In this document: positions 23,865 to 34,033 of the stretch, piece after piece | Layout of the letters: every line of letters begins with the position of its first letter | How positions within the stretch are numbered: the stretch's first letter is position 1 | DNA from: Polaromonas jejuensis NBRC 106434 | GTDB taxonomy: Bacteria > Pseudomonadota > Gammaproteobacteria > Burkholderiales > Burkholderiaceae_C | Assembly (NCBI RefSeq): GCF_001598235.1 | Contig: NZ_BCYO01000004.1 | Coordinates: 233,593-297,592 of the forward strand | Direction of reading: 5' to 3' | DNA: 64,000 nt | Translations under genes and position numbers: made by a program | Notes under the pieces: model-generated | Told to the model about the DNA's origin: nothing | Seen by the model: only the letters and a program-made list of their open reading frames with translations | The model's database searches: none

Positions 23865-25463
23865 ATGAACGCAAACATTGGTGATGGAACAGCCTCGCTG
23901 GACAAGGCGATGGACATCCTGGAAGCCGTCGGCGCCTCGCCGCAGGGCCTGAGCCAGACCGAGCTGTCGGCGCGCCTGGCCGTGCCGCGCACCACGCTGT
24001 ACCGGCTGCTGGCCACGCTGGTGGCACGCGGCATGATCCGGCGCGACCCGCTGCGCCGCGTCTACTGCCTGGGCTTTCGCTGCTTTGAACTCGCGCGCAG
24101 CGCCTACGCCATGCCCGATCTCGCGGCGGCGGCCAGCGTGGAGTTGCGCGCGCTGCGCGACCTGACCGGGGAGACGACGTATCTGGCCACGCTGGACGGC
24201 CTGGATGTGCTGTCGCTGGAGCGCTGCGACGGGGCGCACAGCCAGCGCTCACAGGCGGCGCTGGGCCAGCGCAAGCCGCTGCACTGCACCAGCCAGGGCA
24301 AGGCCATCCTGTCGGCGCTGGACGAAGCCACGCGCGACGCGCTGGTGCGCGACATCACGCTGAAAGCGCTGACGCCGCGCACCATCACCGACCGGCGGCG
24401 CCTGCAGGCCGAACTCAAGATCACCGCCGCGCGCGGCTGGTCTGTGGATGACGAGGAAATCGTGCTGGGTGTGCGCTGTGTGGGGGCGCCAGTGGTGGAC
24501 GCGGCCGGCAAGGTGCGTGGCGCCATCAGCGTGGCCGGCCCGGCCTATCGCATGACGATGGAGCGCGTTCAGGGCCTGGGGCCGGAAGTGGCCGAGGCGG
24601 CGCGGCGCATCGGTGCGCAGCTGTCGGTCAGCGCGCCGGCGCCGGCCTCCGCGGTGGCCCGCGCCGTGGACGGGCCCTGGGCTTTCCGGGGCGAGTTTGC
24701 ACGCTGGAGCGCGCAGCACCGCTGCCTGTTCTGGGCCGACAGCCTGGCGCCGGCGGTGCGGGTGTTCGACGGCCAGCAGGACCGCGAGGTCGCGGTGTTC
24801 GACGCGCCGCTGACGGCCATGGTGGTGCTTGAGGGCGTACTGCTGGTGGGAAGCCAGGGCGGGTATTGGCGGATCGACAAGCCGGACAGCCAGTCACCGC
24901 AGGTCGGCCCGCTGCAGCCATGGGCCTCGGGCGCGCCTTCGGCCCTGTGCACCGGCCCCGATGGCGCGGTGTGGGCCTGCGAGGGCGTGGGCGGGTCACG
25001 CTGGCGTGTCGGCCCCTGGCCTGCCGCCGGGGCGAGCGCCGCTGAAAGCAGCTGGACGCTCGGTGAACCGCTGGATGCGCTGGCCTGGGATGGCGCGGGC
25101 CAGTTGCTGTACGGACTGTCGCGCGAATCGGGGGTGATTCTGGCCATGCAACGCGGCCAGGCCGCGGTGCGCCGGCTGGCCACCGTGCCCAAGGGCTCGG
25201 GCCGCCTGAGCGGGCTGGGCGTGGACAGCGCAGGCGGCATCTGGACCGCCTTGCAGGACGGCTGGAGCGTGGTGCGCTTCTCGCCCGACGGCAACCAGGA
25301 CCGGGTGATAGGCCTGCCGGTTCCTTGCCCGAGCGATGTCGCATTGGGCGGAGAACACTTGGACACGCTGTATGTGACCAGCGCACGCCAGCCCGTGTCG
25401 CTGGAGGCCTTGGGCGATGCGCCCTTGTCCGGGCGGCTTTTCCGTATCGACGATACGGAGTAA
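23865..25463 (+). CDS. IclR-type regulator fused to a degenerate SMP-30/gluconolactonase-like propeller
   Basis: 532 residues from the ATG at 23865 with GGAA upstream; IclR proteins usually have about 260. Residues 10-65 are the winged helix (LSQTELSARLAVPRTTLYRLLA), residues 80-255 the IclR effector domain (HCTSQGKAILSAL, GVRCVGAPVVDAAG, ISVAGPAYRM). Residues from about 268 to the end form a six-bladed-propeller SMP-30 domain with GIWTALQDGWSVVRFSPDG and LDTLYVTSAR. Of the three SMP-30 metal ligands, the glutamate is kept (E277), the asparagine is aspartate (D404) and the aspartate of the PDG motif is serine (S449). It is therefore probably a sensor, not a lactonase. It faces the RraA-dehydrogenase operon, its likely target. 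Confidence 0.85.
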   Translation: MNANIGDGTASLDKAMDILEAVGASPQGLSQTELSARLAVPRTTLYRLLATLVARGMIRRDPLRRVYCLGFRCFELARSAYAMPDLAAAASVELRALRDLTGETTYLATLDGLDVLSLERCDGAHSQRSQAALGQRKPLHCTSQGKAILSALDEATRDALVRDITLKALTPRTITDRRRLQAELKITAARGWSVDDEEIVLGVRCVGAPVVDAAGKVRGAISVAGPAYRMTMERVQGLGPEVAEAARRIGAQLSVSAPAPASAVARAVDGPWAFRGEFARWSAQHRCLFWADSLAPAVRVFDGQQDREVAVFDAPLTAMVVLEGVLLVGSQGGYWRIDKPDSQSPQVGPLQPWASGAPSALCTGPDGAVWACEGVGGSRWRVGPWPAAGASAAESSWTLGEPLDALAWDGAGQLLYGLSRESGVILAMQRGQAAVRRLATVPKGSGRLSGLGVDSAGGIWTALQDGWSVVRFSPDGNQDRVIGLPVPCPSDVALGGEHLDTLYVTSARQPVSLEALGDAPLSGRLFRIDDTE

Positions 25464-25497
25464 ATCGGCCACGGCCCATGTGGGTATTGTGCAGTCA

Positions 25498-25514
25498 GCT
25501 ATCAAATAGAGAGC
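25498..25514. repeat. Degenerate GCTAT/AGC mini repeat
   Basis: AGCTATCAAATAGAGAG, a weak member of the GCTAT-N7-ATAGC family, between the convergent IclR-SMP30 and pyrophosphatase genes. Confidence 0.45.
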
Positions 25515-25540
25515 AAACGGAGCGCCAATAGAGAGCCCAT

Positions 25541-25564
25541 AAGAAAAGCCCGCCGAAGCGGGCT
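25541..25564 (-). terminator. Rho-independent terminator of the membrane pyrophosphatase gene
   Basis: On the minus strand AGCCCGC-TTCG-GCGGGCT is followed by TTTCTT, starting 21 bases beyond the stop codon. A stable seven-pair GC stem with a TTCG tetraloop and a short T tract. Confidence 0.8.
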
Positions 25565-25584
25565 CTTGACGAAGCAGGGCTCTT

Positions 25585-27762
<2,178 letters not shown>

Positions 27763-27986
27763 AGAAACCTCCTACGTTGTTTTTCGCTTGGAGGGGGCGC
27801 CACGCGAGCGGTGCCCCCGCTGCGTTGCTTCCTCGCTGCTCCCAACATGTCGTGGAGACGATTGGCCAACTCTCGAAATTTAAGGCCAAAACATGACAAC
27901 TTGGCGACGTGTCAGGTACGAATCAGTAAAATGAGGGTAAATACCGACCGTCTTCTGTTAACCCTTTCCAACACTTCAAAGCGACC

Positions 27987-28526
27987 ATGTCCCTCGAAAA
28001 AGTTTCCCCCGGTAAAAACGTCCCCGAATCGTTCAACGTGATCATCGAAATCCCGATGAACGCCGACCCGGTGAAATACGAAGTGGACAAGGAGTCCGGT
28101 GCGATTTTTGTGGACCGTTTCATGAGCACGGCCATGCACTACCCAACCAACTACGGCTATGTGCCCAAGACCATCAGCGGCGACGGCGACCCGGTGGACG
28201 TGCTGGTGATCACCCCCGTGCCCCTGATTCCCGGCGTGGTGGTGACCTGCCGCGCCATCGGCATCCTGAAAATGGAAGACGAAGCCGGCGAAGACGGCAA
28301 GGTGCTGGCCGTGCCCATCGACAAGAAATGCTCGCTGTACACCCAGTGGCAAAAACCCGAAGACATGAATCCGCTGCGCCTGAAAACCATCGCGCATTTC
28401 TTTGAGCACTACAAGGACCTGGAAGAAGGCAAATGGGTCAAGGTGCTGGGCTGGGAAGGCCCGGAGTCGGCCAAGAAGGAAATCACCGACGGCATCGCCA
28501 ATTACGCCAAGGCCAACAAGGCCTGA
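27987..28526 (+). CDS. ppa: Soluble inorganic pyrophosphatase
   Basis: Family I pyrophosphatase, 179 residues. The N-terminus has [20 protein letters not shown], and the catalytic aspartates are in [12 protein letters not shown], preceded by [12 protein letters not shown] later metal-binding stretch is [14 protein letters not shown]. It hydrolyses cytosolic pyrophosphate without conserving energy. Its position head-to-head with the membrane pyrophosphatase suggests coordinated choice between wasteful and energy-saving hydrolysis. A strong terminator lies 87 bases after the stop. Confidence 0.96.
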   Translation: MSLEKVSPGKNVPESFNVIIEIPMNADPVKYEVDKESGAIFVDRFMSTAMHYPTNYGYVPKTISGDGDPVDVLVITPVPLIPGVVVTCRAIGILKMEDEAGEDGKVLAVPIDKKCSLYTQWQKPEDMNPLRLKTIAHFFEHYKDLEEGKWVKVLGWEGPESAKKEITDGIANYAKANKA

Positions 28527-28576
28527 GCCTGTTTTAAGCTCTTTTGGCCTCCCGCCCATACAGCGCGGGCGCAAGA

Positions 28577-28594
28577 AGCTATCAAAAACAGAGC
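28577..28594. repeat. Degenerate GCTAT/AGC mini repeat
   Basis: AGCTATCAAAAACAGAGC, a decayed member of the GCTAT-N7-ATAGC family, between ppa and its terminator. Confidence 0.45.
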
Positions 28595-28612
28595 GAAATC
28601 GCTCGAAAAAAA

Positions 28613-28645
28613 ACGCCTGCCGCTGAAAACGGCAGGCGTTTTTTT
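28613..28645 (+). terminator. Rho-independent terminator of ppa
   Basis: ACGCCTGCCG and CGGCAGGCGT form a perfect ten-pair stem around CTGAAAA, followed by seven T. An A run precedes it, so it may work on both strands. Confidence 0.9.
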
Positions 28646-28822
28646 GTTTCACGATGACTCCAGCCTGGCATTTCGCTGGACTGCGCCGTAGCTAGATACA
28701 GCAGGTTTATCAATAACTTACGCGCGTCCATCATATGCCGGTGCTTTCCGAAACCTGACCCGGCTTCCGCTCTCGCGGCCCCTATGTGGCTCTTGGAAAC
28801 CGGGTCGTTCCGAGGAGTCATC

Positions 28823-29490
28823 ATGGCCAAGATCAAGCTCACCAAAACCGCCGTGGAGGCGGCACAACCCCAGGCGCATGACGTCGAACTGCGGGACACC
28901 GTGGTGCCCGGCTTCCTGTGCAAGATTACCCCGGCGGGTCGCCGGGTGTTCATGCTCCAGTACCGCACGAACGCGGGCGAGCGCCGCAAGCCCGCCTTGG
29001 GCTTGTTCTGGGAATTGACCGTCGAACAAGCCCGCGTCATGGCACAGGACTGGCTGGCCGAGGTGCGCCGGGGCGACGATCCCGGCGGGGCCAAGGCCGA
29101 GGCGCGCAATGCGCCCACGGCGGAGGCGCTGTGCAAGAAGTTCATGGAGGACTACTCCAAGAAGCGCAACAAGCCCAGCACGCAGCGCGGCTACCAAGCC
29201 GTCATCGACCGCTGCATCGTCCCGTTGCTGGGCCGCAAGAAGGTGCAGGACGTGAAGAGGCCCGACATTGCCGGGCTGACGGAGAAGCTGGCCTACAAGC
29301 CAGCCGAGGCAAACCGCACTTTCGGTGTGTTGCGCAAGATGTTCAACTTGGCCGAAGTGTGGGGTTACCGCCCGGACGGCACCAATCCGTGCCGCCACGT
29401 CCCCATGTACCCGCCGGGCAAGGAAACCCGGCTCATCATGGACGAGCTGGCGCTGATCTTCCGTCACCTGGAGAAGCTGGAGGTGGAATG
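28823..29490 (+). pseudogene. Truncated tyrosine-type integrase
   Basis: From the ATG at 28823 (GAGTCATC upstream) the frame gives an integrase arm-binding domain (DTVVPGFLCKITPAGRRVFM) and a SAM-like core-binding domain (PTAEALCKKFMEDYSKKRNK, STQRGYQAVIDRCIVPLLG). It stops being integrase at about LIFRHLEKLEVE. The whole catalytic domain with the Arg-His-Arg-Tyr set is absent, about half of the usual 400 residues. The frame runs on into antisense patatin sequence to 29521. It cannot recombine DNA and marks a former integrated element. Confidence 0.8.
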
Positions 29491-30140
29491 GCAGACGACG
29501 CCAGCAGGTGGGCATGCGTGATGGCCCCCGGCACCGCGATGCGCTGGGAGGGCAGCCATGGCGCAACCCGCCGTGCCAGCTGGTAGAAGGTGTAGTGCTC
29601 GCCGGAGCTGTTGTAGTTGGAGGCGCTCACGGCCAGAGCCTGCAACTGGCCTGTTGCCATCAGCATGGGCAGGCGCTGAAGCGGTACCACGCGCTGCAAC
29701 AGCTCGGCCAGCGGCGCATTGTCCAGCAATGAGCGGGGTTGCTGCCTGCGCCAGCGGTTGAGCAACTGGGCCAGGCCGAACAGCATGCGCCAGCCTTGGG
29801 CCTCTGCAGGCAGTGCGGCGGAGCGGTAGACCTGCTGCGGCTGTATATGGGCCCAGACATTGGTCAAGACCTTGACCGCATGACTGAAATCATCGGCATG
29901 GGAGGCAAGAGCTGCCGCATTGATCGCGCCAGCGGAGGTGCCGGTGATGATGGAAAAGGGGCTGGACGTGGCCTGTTCACCCGCTGTCTGGCGAAGCTCG
30001 GCGATGGCCTGTAGCACACCCGCTTGGTAGGCGGCTCGCGCGCCGCCACCGGTAAGCAGCAAGCCGACCGAGCCGGAGCCCCGATTCGGGTGTGGCCAGG
30101 TTGGCATGAAGCCTAGAGGTGATTCGGAGGATATCCGCAT
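29488..30140 (-). pseudogene. Truncated patatin-like phospholipase
   Basis: Start ATG at 30140 with GGAAGGAG upstream. The N-terminal half is intact: oxyanion loop GGGARAAYQAGVL and nucleophile elbow ITGTSAGAINAAA. The frame continues to HAHLLASSAIP and then enters antisense integrase sequence near 29488. The catalytic Asp-Gly motif and the rest of the protein are missing. The gene and the integrase face each other and were cut at the same point, so a single deletion joined them. Confidence 0.8.
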
Positions 30141-30347
30141 GATCCACTCCTTCCAGGGCGCGATGCCCTATGGCTTTAGGCTACGAGTGGGCCATTGCCT
30201 TCAGTAGCCGTTGCTGGCGGATTGCAGCACTCCATGAAAGGGAATGGAGGAGCTCCGAATGAACGCTGGCGTAGAGACTCCGACTGGATTGGCGTTATCC
30301 AGAAAGTGGAACTGGAGTTGACCCAGTTCCGTGCCTTCGCGTGCGCG

Positions 30348-31106
30348 TCAGGCGGATTCGCTCCGATGGGCTTTCGCAAGAGCCACCGCGTCCGGGCCCG
30401 CCGCAAAGCGCAGGCGCGGTGAGGAGTCGTTCGCGGCCCGCCACACCACTTCGGCCACGTCGATTTCTTTCGTCGTGGCCGCTGGCTTGGCAAACGCCTC
30501 GAAGATGGGCTGCGCGAAGGAGATGTAAGCCTCTGGAATCAGGCCCTGCATGCGGGCTCCACCGTTCTCGGTGAAGCGGGTCGTGGGGCCGTAACCAGGC
30601 TCGACCAATTTGATGCGGACGTTGAAGGCCGACAACTCGAACGCCACCGAGCCGGTCAGCCCCTCGATGGCGGCCTTGCTGGCCGTGTACACGCCGGCCA
30701 GCGGCATGGCGGCGAGCGTCACGCTGGAAGTCACGTTCACGATCACGCCGGCCTTGCGTTCGCGGAATTGGGGAATCACCGCCTGCATCATCGCCATGAC
30801 GCCGAACGTGTTGGTGTCGAACACCTCACGGGCGGTGACCATGGGCGTGGCTTCGAAGGCGCCGACGACACCGATGCCGGCGTTGTTGACCAGCACGTCG
30901 ATGGGGCCGGCGGCCTGGATCGCTGCGGTGATGCTCTCGGGTCGGGTCACGTCGAGCGCCATGAGCCGCATCCTGTCTCCGGCGGGCAGAAGTCCTTCCC
31001 GCGGCTGGCGCATGGTGGCGATGACGTTCCAGCCTTGCGCATGGAAGTAGCGCGCGGATTCCAGGCCATAGCCGGACGAGCAGCCGGTGATCAGTACAGT
31101 CTTCAT
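30348..31106 (-). CDS. Short-chain dehydrogenase/reductase
   Basis: Classical SDR, 252 residues. NAD(P) site ITGCSSGYGLE, NNAGIGV, catalytic serine in NVTSSVTLAA and Y-x-x-x-K as YTASKAAIEGL. I prefer the ATG at 31106, with GGAG eight bases upstream, over the GTG at 31115. The gene is divergent from an AraC-type regulator 111 bases away, its probable controller. Substrate cannot be told from sequence. Confidence 0.87.
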   Translation of the reverse strand: MKTVLITGCSSGYGLESARYFHAQGWNVIATMRQPREGLLPAGDRMRLMALDVTRPESITAAIQAAGPIDVLVNNAGIGVVGAFEATPMVTAREVFDTNTFGVMAMMQAVIPQFRERKAGVIVNVTSSVTLAAMPLAGVYTASKAAIEGLTGSVAFELSAFNVRIKLVEPGYGPTTRFTENGGARMQGLIPEAYISFAQPIFEAFAKPAATTKEIDVAEVVWRAANDSSPRLRFAAGPDAVALAKAHRSESA

Positions 31107-31217
31107 GTCGTTCACTCCATAGGGGTTGGTTGAGGTGGAGTGAACGATATGGCACGATGGACGGATGATCTACGCTGAAGCGTCCTGATATTTTTAGCAA
31201 TCGTCCATAACGCCGCC

Positions 31218-32114
31218 ATGAGTGATCCGCTCACTGAAGTTGTCCGGCTCCTGCAGCCGCGCGCCGTCCTTGCCAACATCATCAGCGGCAAGGGCAACTG
31301 GGCCGTGCGCTATTCCGAGTACGGCCACCCTGGCTTTTGCATCGTGCTGGAGGGCAGTTGCCTGCTTGCGGTCGATGGGCAGGAGCCGATCGCCATCAGC
31401 GCGGGCGACTTCGTGCTGCTGCCGACGACGCCGGGCTTCACCCTCTCCAGCTTTGCTCCCGCGCCCCCCGTTTTCATCGACCCGAAGCTGGTGCCTGGAG
31501 GCCAAGGCGAGCGGCGCCATGGGGAGCCCAACGGGGAGCCCGACATGCGGTCGCTGGGCGGTGCGTTCATGTTCGACCGCGCCGATCCCGGGTTCCTCGT
31601 GTCCTGGCTGCCGCGCATGGTTCATGTGCAGGGTTCAGCACGCCTGGCGCAACTGGTGCAGATGGTCGGCGAAGAGTACGAGGATCAGAAGCCGGGCAGC
31701 GAATACATGCTCTCGCGGCTGGCCGGCATGCTGCTCATCGAAGCGATGCGCTCTGCAGCAGCCGGCAGTACACCGCCGGGGCTGCTGCGCGGTCTGGGCG
31801 ACGAGCGCTTAGCGTTGGCTCTCAAGCAAATGCATGCCCATATAGATCGAGCATGGACGGTCGGGGATCTGGCCGCTGTGGCTGCGTTGTCCCGTTCGGC
31901 GTTCTATGACCGCTTCACGCGCATGGTCGGCGTTGCGCCGATGGAGTACCTGCTGGGGTGGCGCATGGAGATCGCCAAGCAGCTCCTTCGCCACGAGGCT
32001 CTTCCCGTTGCCGAGGTCGCCGAGCGCGTCGGGTACGGGTCTGCGAGCACTTTCAGTGTGGCGTTCAGCCGGCGCGTGGGGCAGTCGCCAAGCCGGTATG
32101 CCCGCTCGGACTAG
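31218..32114 (+). CDS. AraC-family transcriptional regulator with cupin-type sensor
   Basis: A 298-residue regulator. The N-terminal 180 residues are a cupin sensor (FCIVLEGSCLLAVDGQEPIA, ISAGDFVLLPTTPGF). The C-terminal 100 hold two helix-turn-helix motifs: WTVGDLAAVAALSRSAFYDRF and LPVAEVAERVGYGSASTFSV, ending AFSRRVGQSPSRYA. Cupin-6-type AraC proteins often sit beside SDR genes that they switch on, as here with the divergent SDR. Confidence 0.9.
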   Translation: MSDPLTEVVRLLQPRAVLANIISGKGNWAVRYSEYGHPGFCIVLEGSCLLAVDGQEPIAISAGDFVLLPTTPGFTLSSFAPAPPVFIDPKLVPGGQGERRHGEPNGEPDMRSLGGAFMFDRADPGFLVSWLPRMVHVQGSARLAQLVQMVGEEYEDQKPGSEYMLSRLAGMLLIEAMRSAAAGSTPPGLLRGLGDERLALALKQMHAHIDRAWTVGDLAAVAALSRSAFYDRFTRMVGVAPMEYLLGWRMEIAKQLLRHEALPVAEVAERVGYGSASTFSVAFSRRVGQSPSRYARSD

Positions 32115-32148
32115 GCCACGCTCGATAAGCCCCGGTCTGGCAAGCCAC

Positions 32149-33093
32149 TCACGACGCTACCCGGGCCTCGCGCCGCACGGCCTGCGGCGGCATGCCGAAG
32201 CCGCGCAGGAAGGCCTCGCGCAGGTGGCGCCGGTCACGGAAACCCGTCTCCCGCGCCACCACCTCCAGCGGATGCCGGCTGCTCTCGATCATCAGCCGCG
32301 CCGCTTCGAGCCGCAGCCCCTCCACGGCCTTGGCGGGTGACTGGCCGGTCTCGGCCGTGAACACGCGGCTGAACTGGCGCGGGCTCAGGCTGGCGGCCTC
32401 GGCCAGTTCTTCCACGCTCAGCGGCTGCGCGAGGTTGCGCCGCGCATGTTCCAGCGCCTGCTGGATGCGGTCGGACTTGGGCGCGAGCCTGAGCATCTCG
32501 GAATGCTGCGACTGCCCGCCCGAGCGGCGCTGGTGCATGACCAGGCGGTGCGCCACGGAGCGCGCGATGTCGGCGCCCAGGTCTTTCTCCACCAGCGCCA
32601 GCGCCAGATCCAGCTCCGCCGTCATGCCCGCGGAAGTCCACACCGGCCCATCGGCGATGTAGATGCGGTCGGCCTCGACCTGCACGCGGGGGTGGCGTTG
32701 CTGCAAAGCCTCGGCCCAATACCAGTGCGTCGTCGCACGCCGCCCATCGAGCAGGCTCGCGTCGGCCAGCACGAAAGCGCCGGTGCACAGACCCGCGATG
32801 CGCCGTGCGCGCGCAGCAACCTTCCCCAGCAACCGGGGCAACTCGGGCGCCATGGGCGTCGATAGCGGCGAGATGACGCCGGCCACCAGCCAGGTATCGG
32901 CATGGCTGCGCGCCGTGAGTGCGCGGGCCTGAAGCGCCAGGCCGGCCGAGGCACGCACCGCGCCACCCAGGGCGTAGTTCTCCACGGCATAGAAGGGCTC
33001 GCCCGCCACCAGGTTGGCGAACTCGAAAACAGCCTGGGTGCCCAGTCCCATGACCTGGAAGCCTTCGGGGAGCAGGTAGCCGATGCGGTGCAT
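32149..33093 (-). CDS. GlxA-type AraC regulator (DJ-1/PfpI-like sensor plus AraC HTH)
   Basis: A 314-residue protein. The N-terminal 190 residues form a class I amidotransferase-like (DJ-1/PfpI) domain with the elbow GLCTGAFVLADASLLDGRRA. The C-terminus has two AraC helix-turn-helix motifs: LSVEELAEAASLSPRQFSRV and HPLEVVARETGFRDRRHLRE, ending GMPPQAVRR. It is divergent from an SDR-thiolase-MFS operon and presumably regulates it, possibly through the repeats in the 118-base spacer. Confidence 0.9.
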   Translation of the reverse strand: MHRIGYLLPEGFQVMGLGTQAVFEFANLVAGEPFYAVENYALGGAVRASAGLALQARALTARSHADTWLVAGVISPLSTPMAPELPRLLGKVAARARRIAGLCTGAFVLADASLLDGRRATTHWYWAEALQQRHPRVQVEADRIYIADGPVWTSAGMTAELDLALALVEKDLGADIARSVAHRLVMHQRRSGGQSQHSEMLRLAPKSDRIQQALEHARRNLAQPLSVEELAEAASLSPRQFSRVFTAETGQSPAKAVEGLRLEAARLMIESSRHPLEVVARETGFRDRRHLREAFLRGFGMPPQAVRREARVAS

Positions 33094-33113
33094 GGAATGC
33101 GTCCTTTTTCAAT

Positions 33114-33140
33114 GTCATTATTCATGACTATATACGTCAT
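33114..33140. promoter_or_regulatory. GTCAT/ATGAC repeats, candidate AraC-type operator
   Basis: GTCAT (33114-33118), ATGAC (33124-33128) and GTCAT again (33136-33140), giving inverted and direct arrangements at 10-12-base spacing in the space between the GlxA-type regulator and the SDR operon. Spacing near one helical turn fits an AraC-type site. Inferred only. Confidence 0.4.
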
Positions 33141-33211
33141 TTACGCCATTTGCTGGCGAGCGCACCATTCACCTGTCCCTTCCACACATTCATCACTCAA
33201 GGAGTTTCACC

Positions 33212-34012
33212 ATGGCACAAACACATCTCGGCACCGCCCTCGTCACCGGCGCCTCCAGCGGCATCGGTGCGTTGTATGCGCAGCGGCTCGCGCAGCGCGG
33301 CTACGACCTGATCCTGGTCGCCCGCAACCGCGAGCGGCTGAACGCGCTGGCGAGCAGCATCAGCACCCGCACCGGCCGCGCGGTGGAGGTGCTACCCGCC
33401 GACCTGAATGACCGCGCCGCATTGGCGCAGGTAGAGACCAAGCTGCGCCAGGACGCCAGCATCACCCTGCTGGTGAACAACGCGGGCATCGGCACGCACA
33501 CGCCGTTGCTGCAAAGCGACGTGGAGCAGATGACCCGCATGGTCGAGCTGAACGTCACCGCGCCGATGCGGCTGGCCTATGCCGCCGTGCCGGGCTTCGT
33601 GGCGCGCGGCAAGGGGGCGATCATCAACATCGCATCCATCGTCGCCATTGCACCGGAAACCCTGAATGGGGTGTACGGCGGCAGCAAGGCCTTTGTGCTG
33701 GCGTTCAGCCAGTCGCTTCAGAAAGAGCTGGCTGGCACGGGCGTGCAGGTGCAGGCCGTGCTGCCCGGCGCCACGGCCACCGACTTCTGGGCCATTGGCG
33801 GCTTGCCGGTCGAGCACCTGGATCCGGGCATCGTCATGCGCACCGAAGATTTGGTCGATGCCGCGCTGTTGGGTTTCGAGCGCGGCGAGAAGGTCACCAT
33901 CCCCTCGCTGCATGCGGGGGAGAAGTGGGACACCTATGAGGCCGCGCGCCAGGCCATGGCGGGCCATCTGTCCAGCAATACCGTCGCGCCGCGCTATGCG
34001 GTGGTGCACTGA
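33212..34012 (+). CDS. Short-chain dehydrogenase/reductase
   Basis: SDR of 266 residues with AAGGAG upstream. NAD(P) site VTGASSGIGALYA, NNAGIGTH, serine in INIASIVAIAP and the Y-x-x-x-K as VYGGSKAFVLAF. The C-terminus FWAIGGLPVEHLDP is typical of the dltE-like SDR branch. First gene of an operon with a thiolase (21-base gap) and an MFS gene. Keto reduction of a fatty or small acyl substrate is possible. Confidence 0.88.
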   Translation: MAQTHLGTALVTGASSGIGALYAQRLAQRGYDLILVARNRERLNALASSISTRTGRAVEVLPADLNDRAALAQVETKLRQDASITLLVNNAGIGTHTPLLQSDVEQMTRMVELNVTAPMRLAYAAVPGFVARGKGAIINIASIVAIAPETLNGVYGGSKAFVLAFSQSLQKELAGTGVQVQAVLPGATATDFWAIGGLPVEHLDPGIVMRTEDLVDAALLGFERGEKVTIPSLHAGEKWDTYEAARQAMAGHLSSNTVAPRYAVVH

Positions 34013-34033
34013 TCACTGCAAGGAGCCAACACC

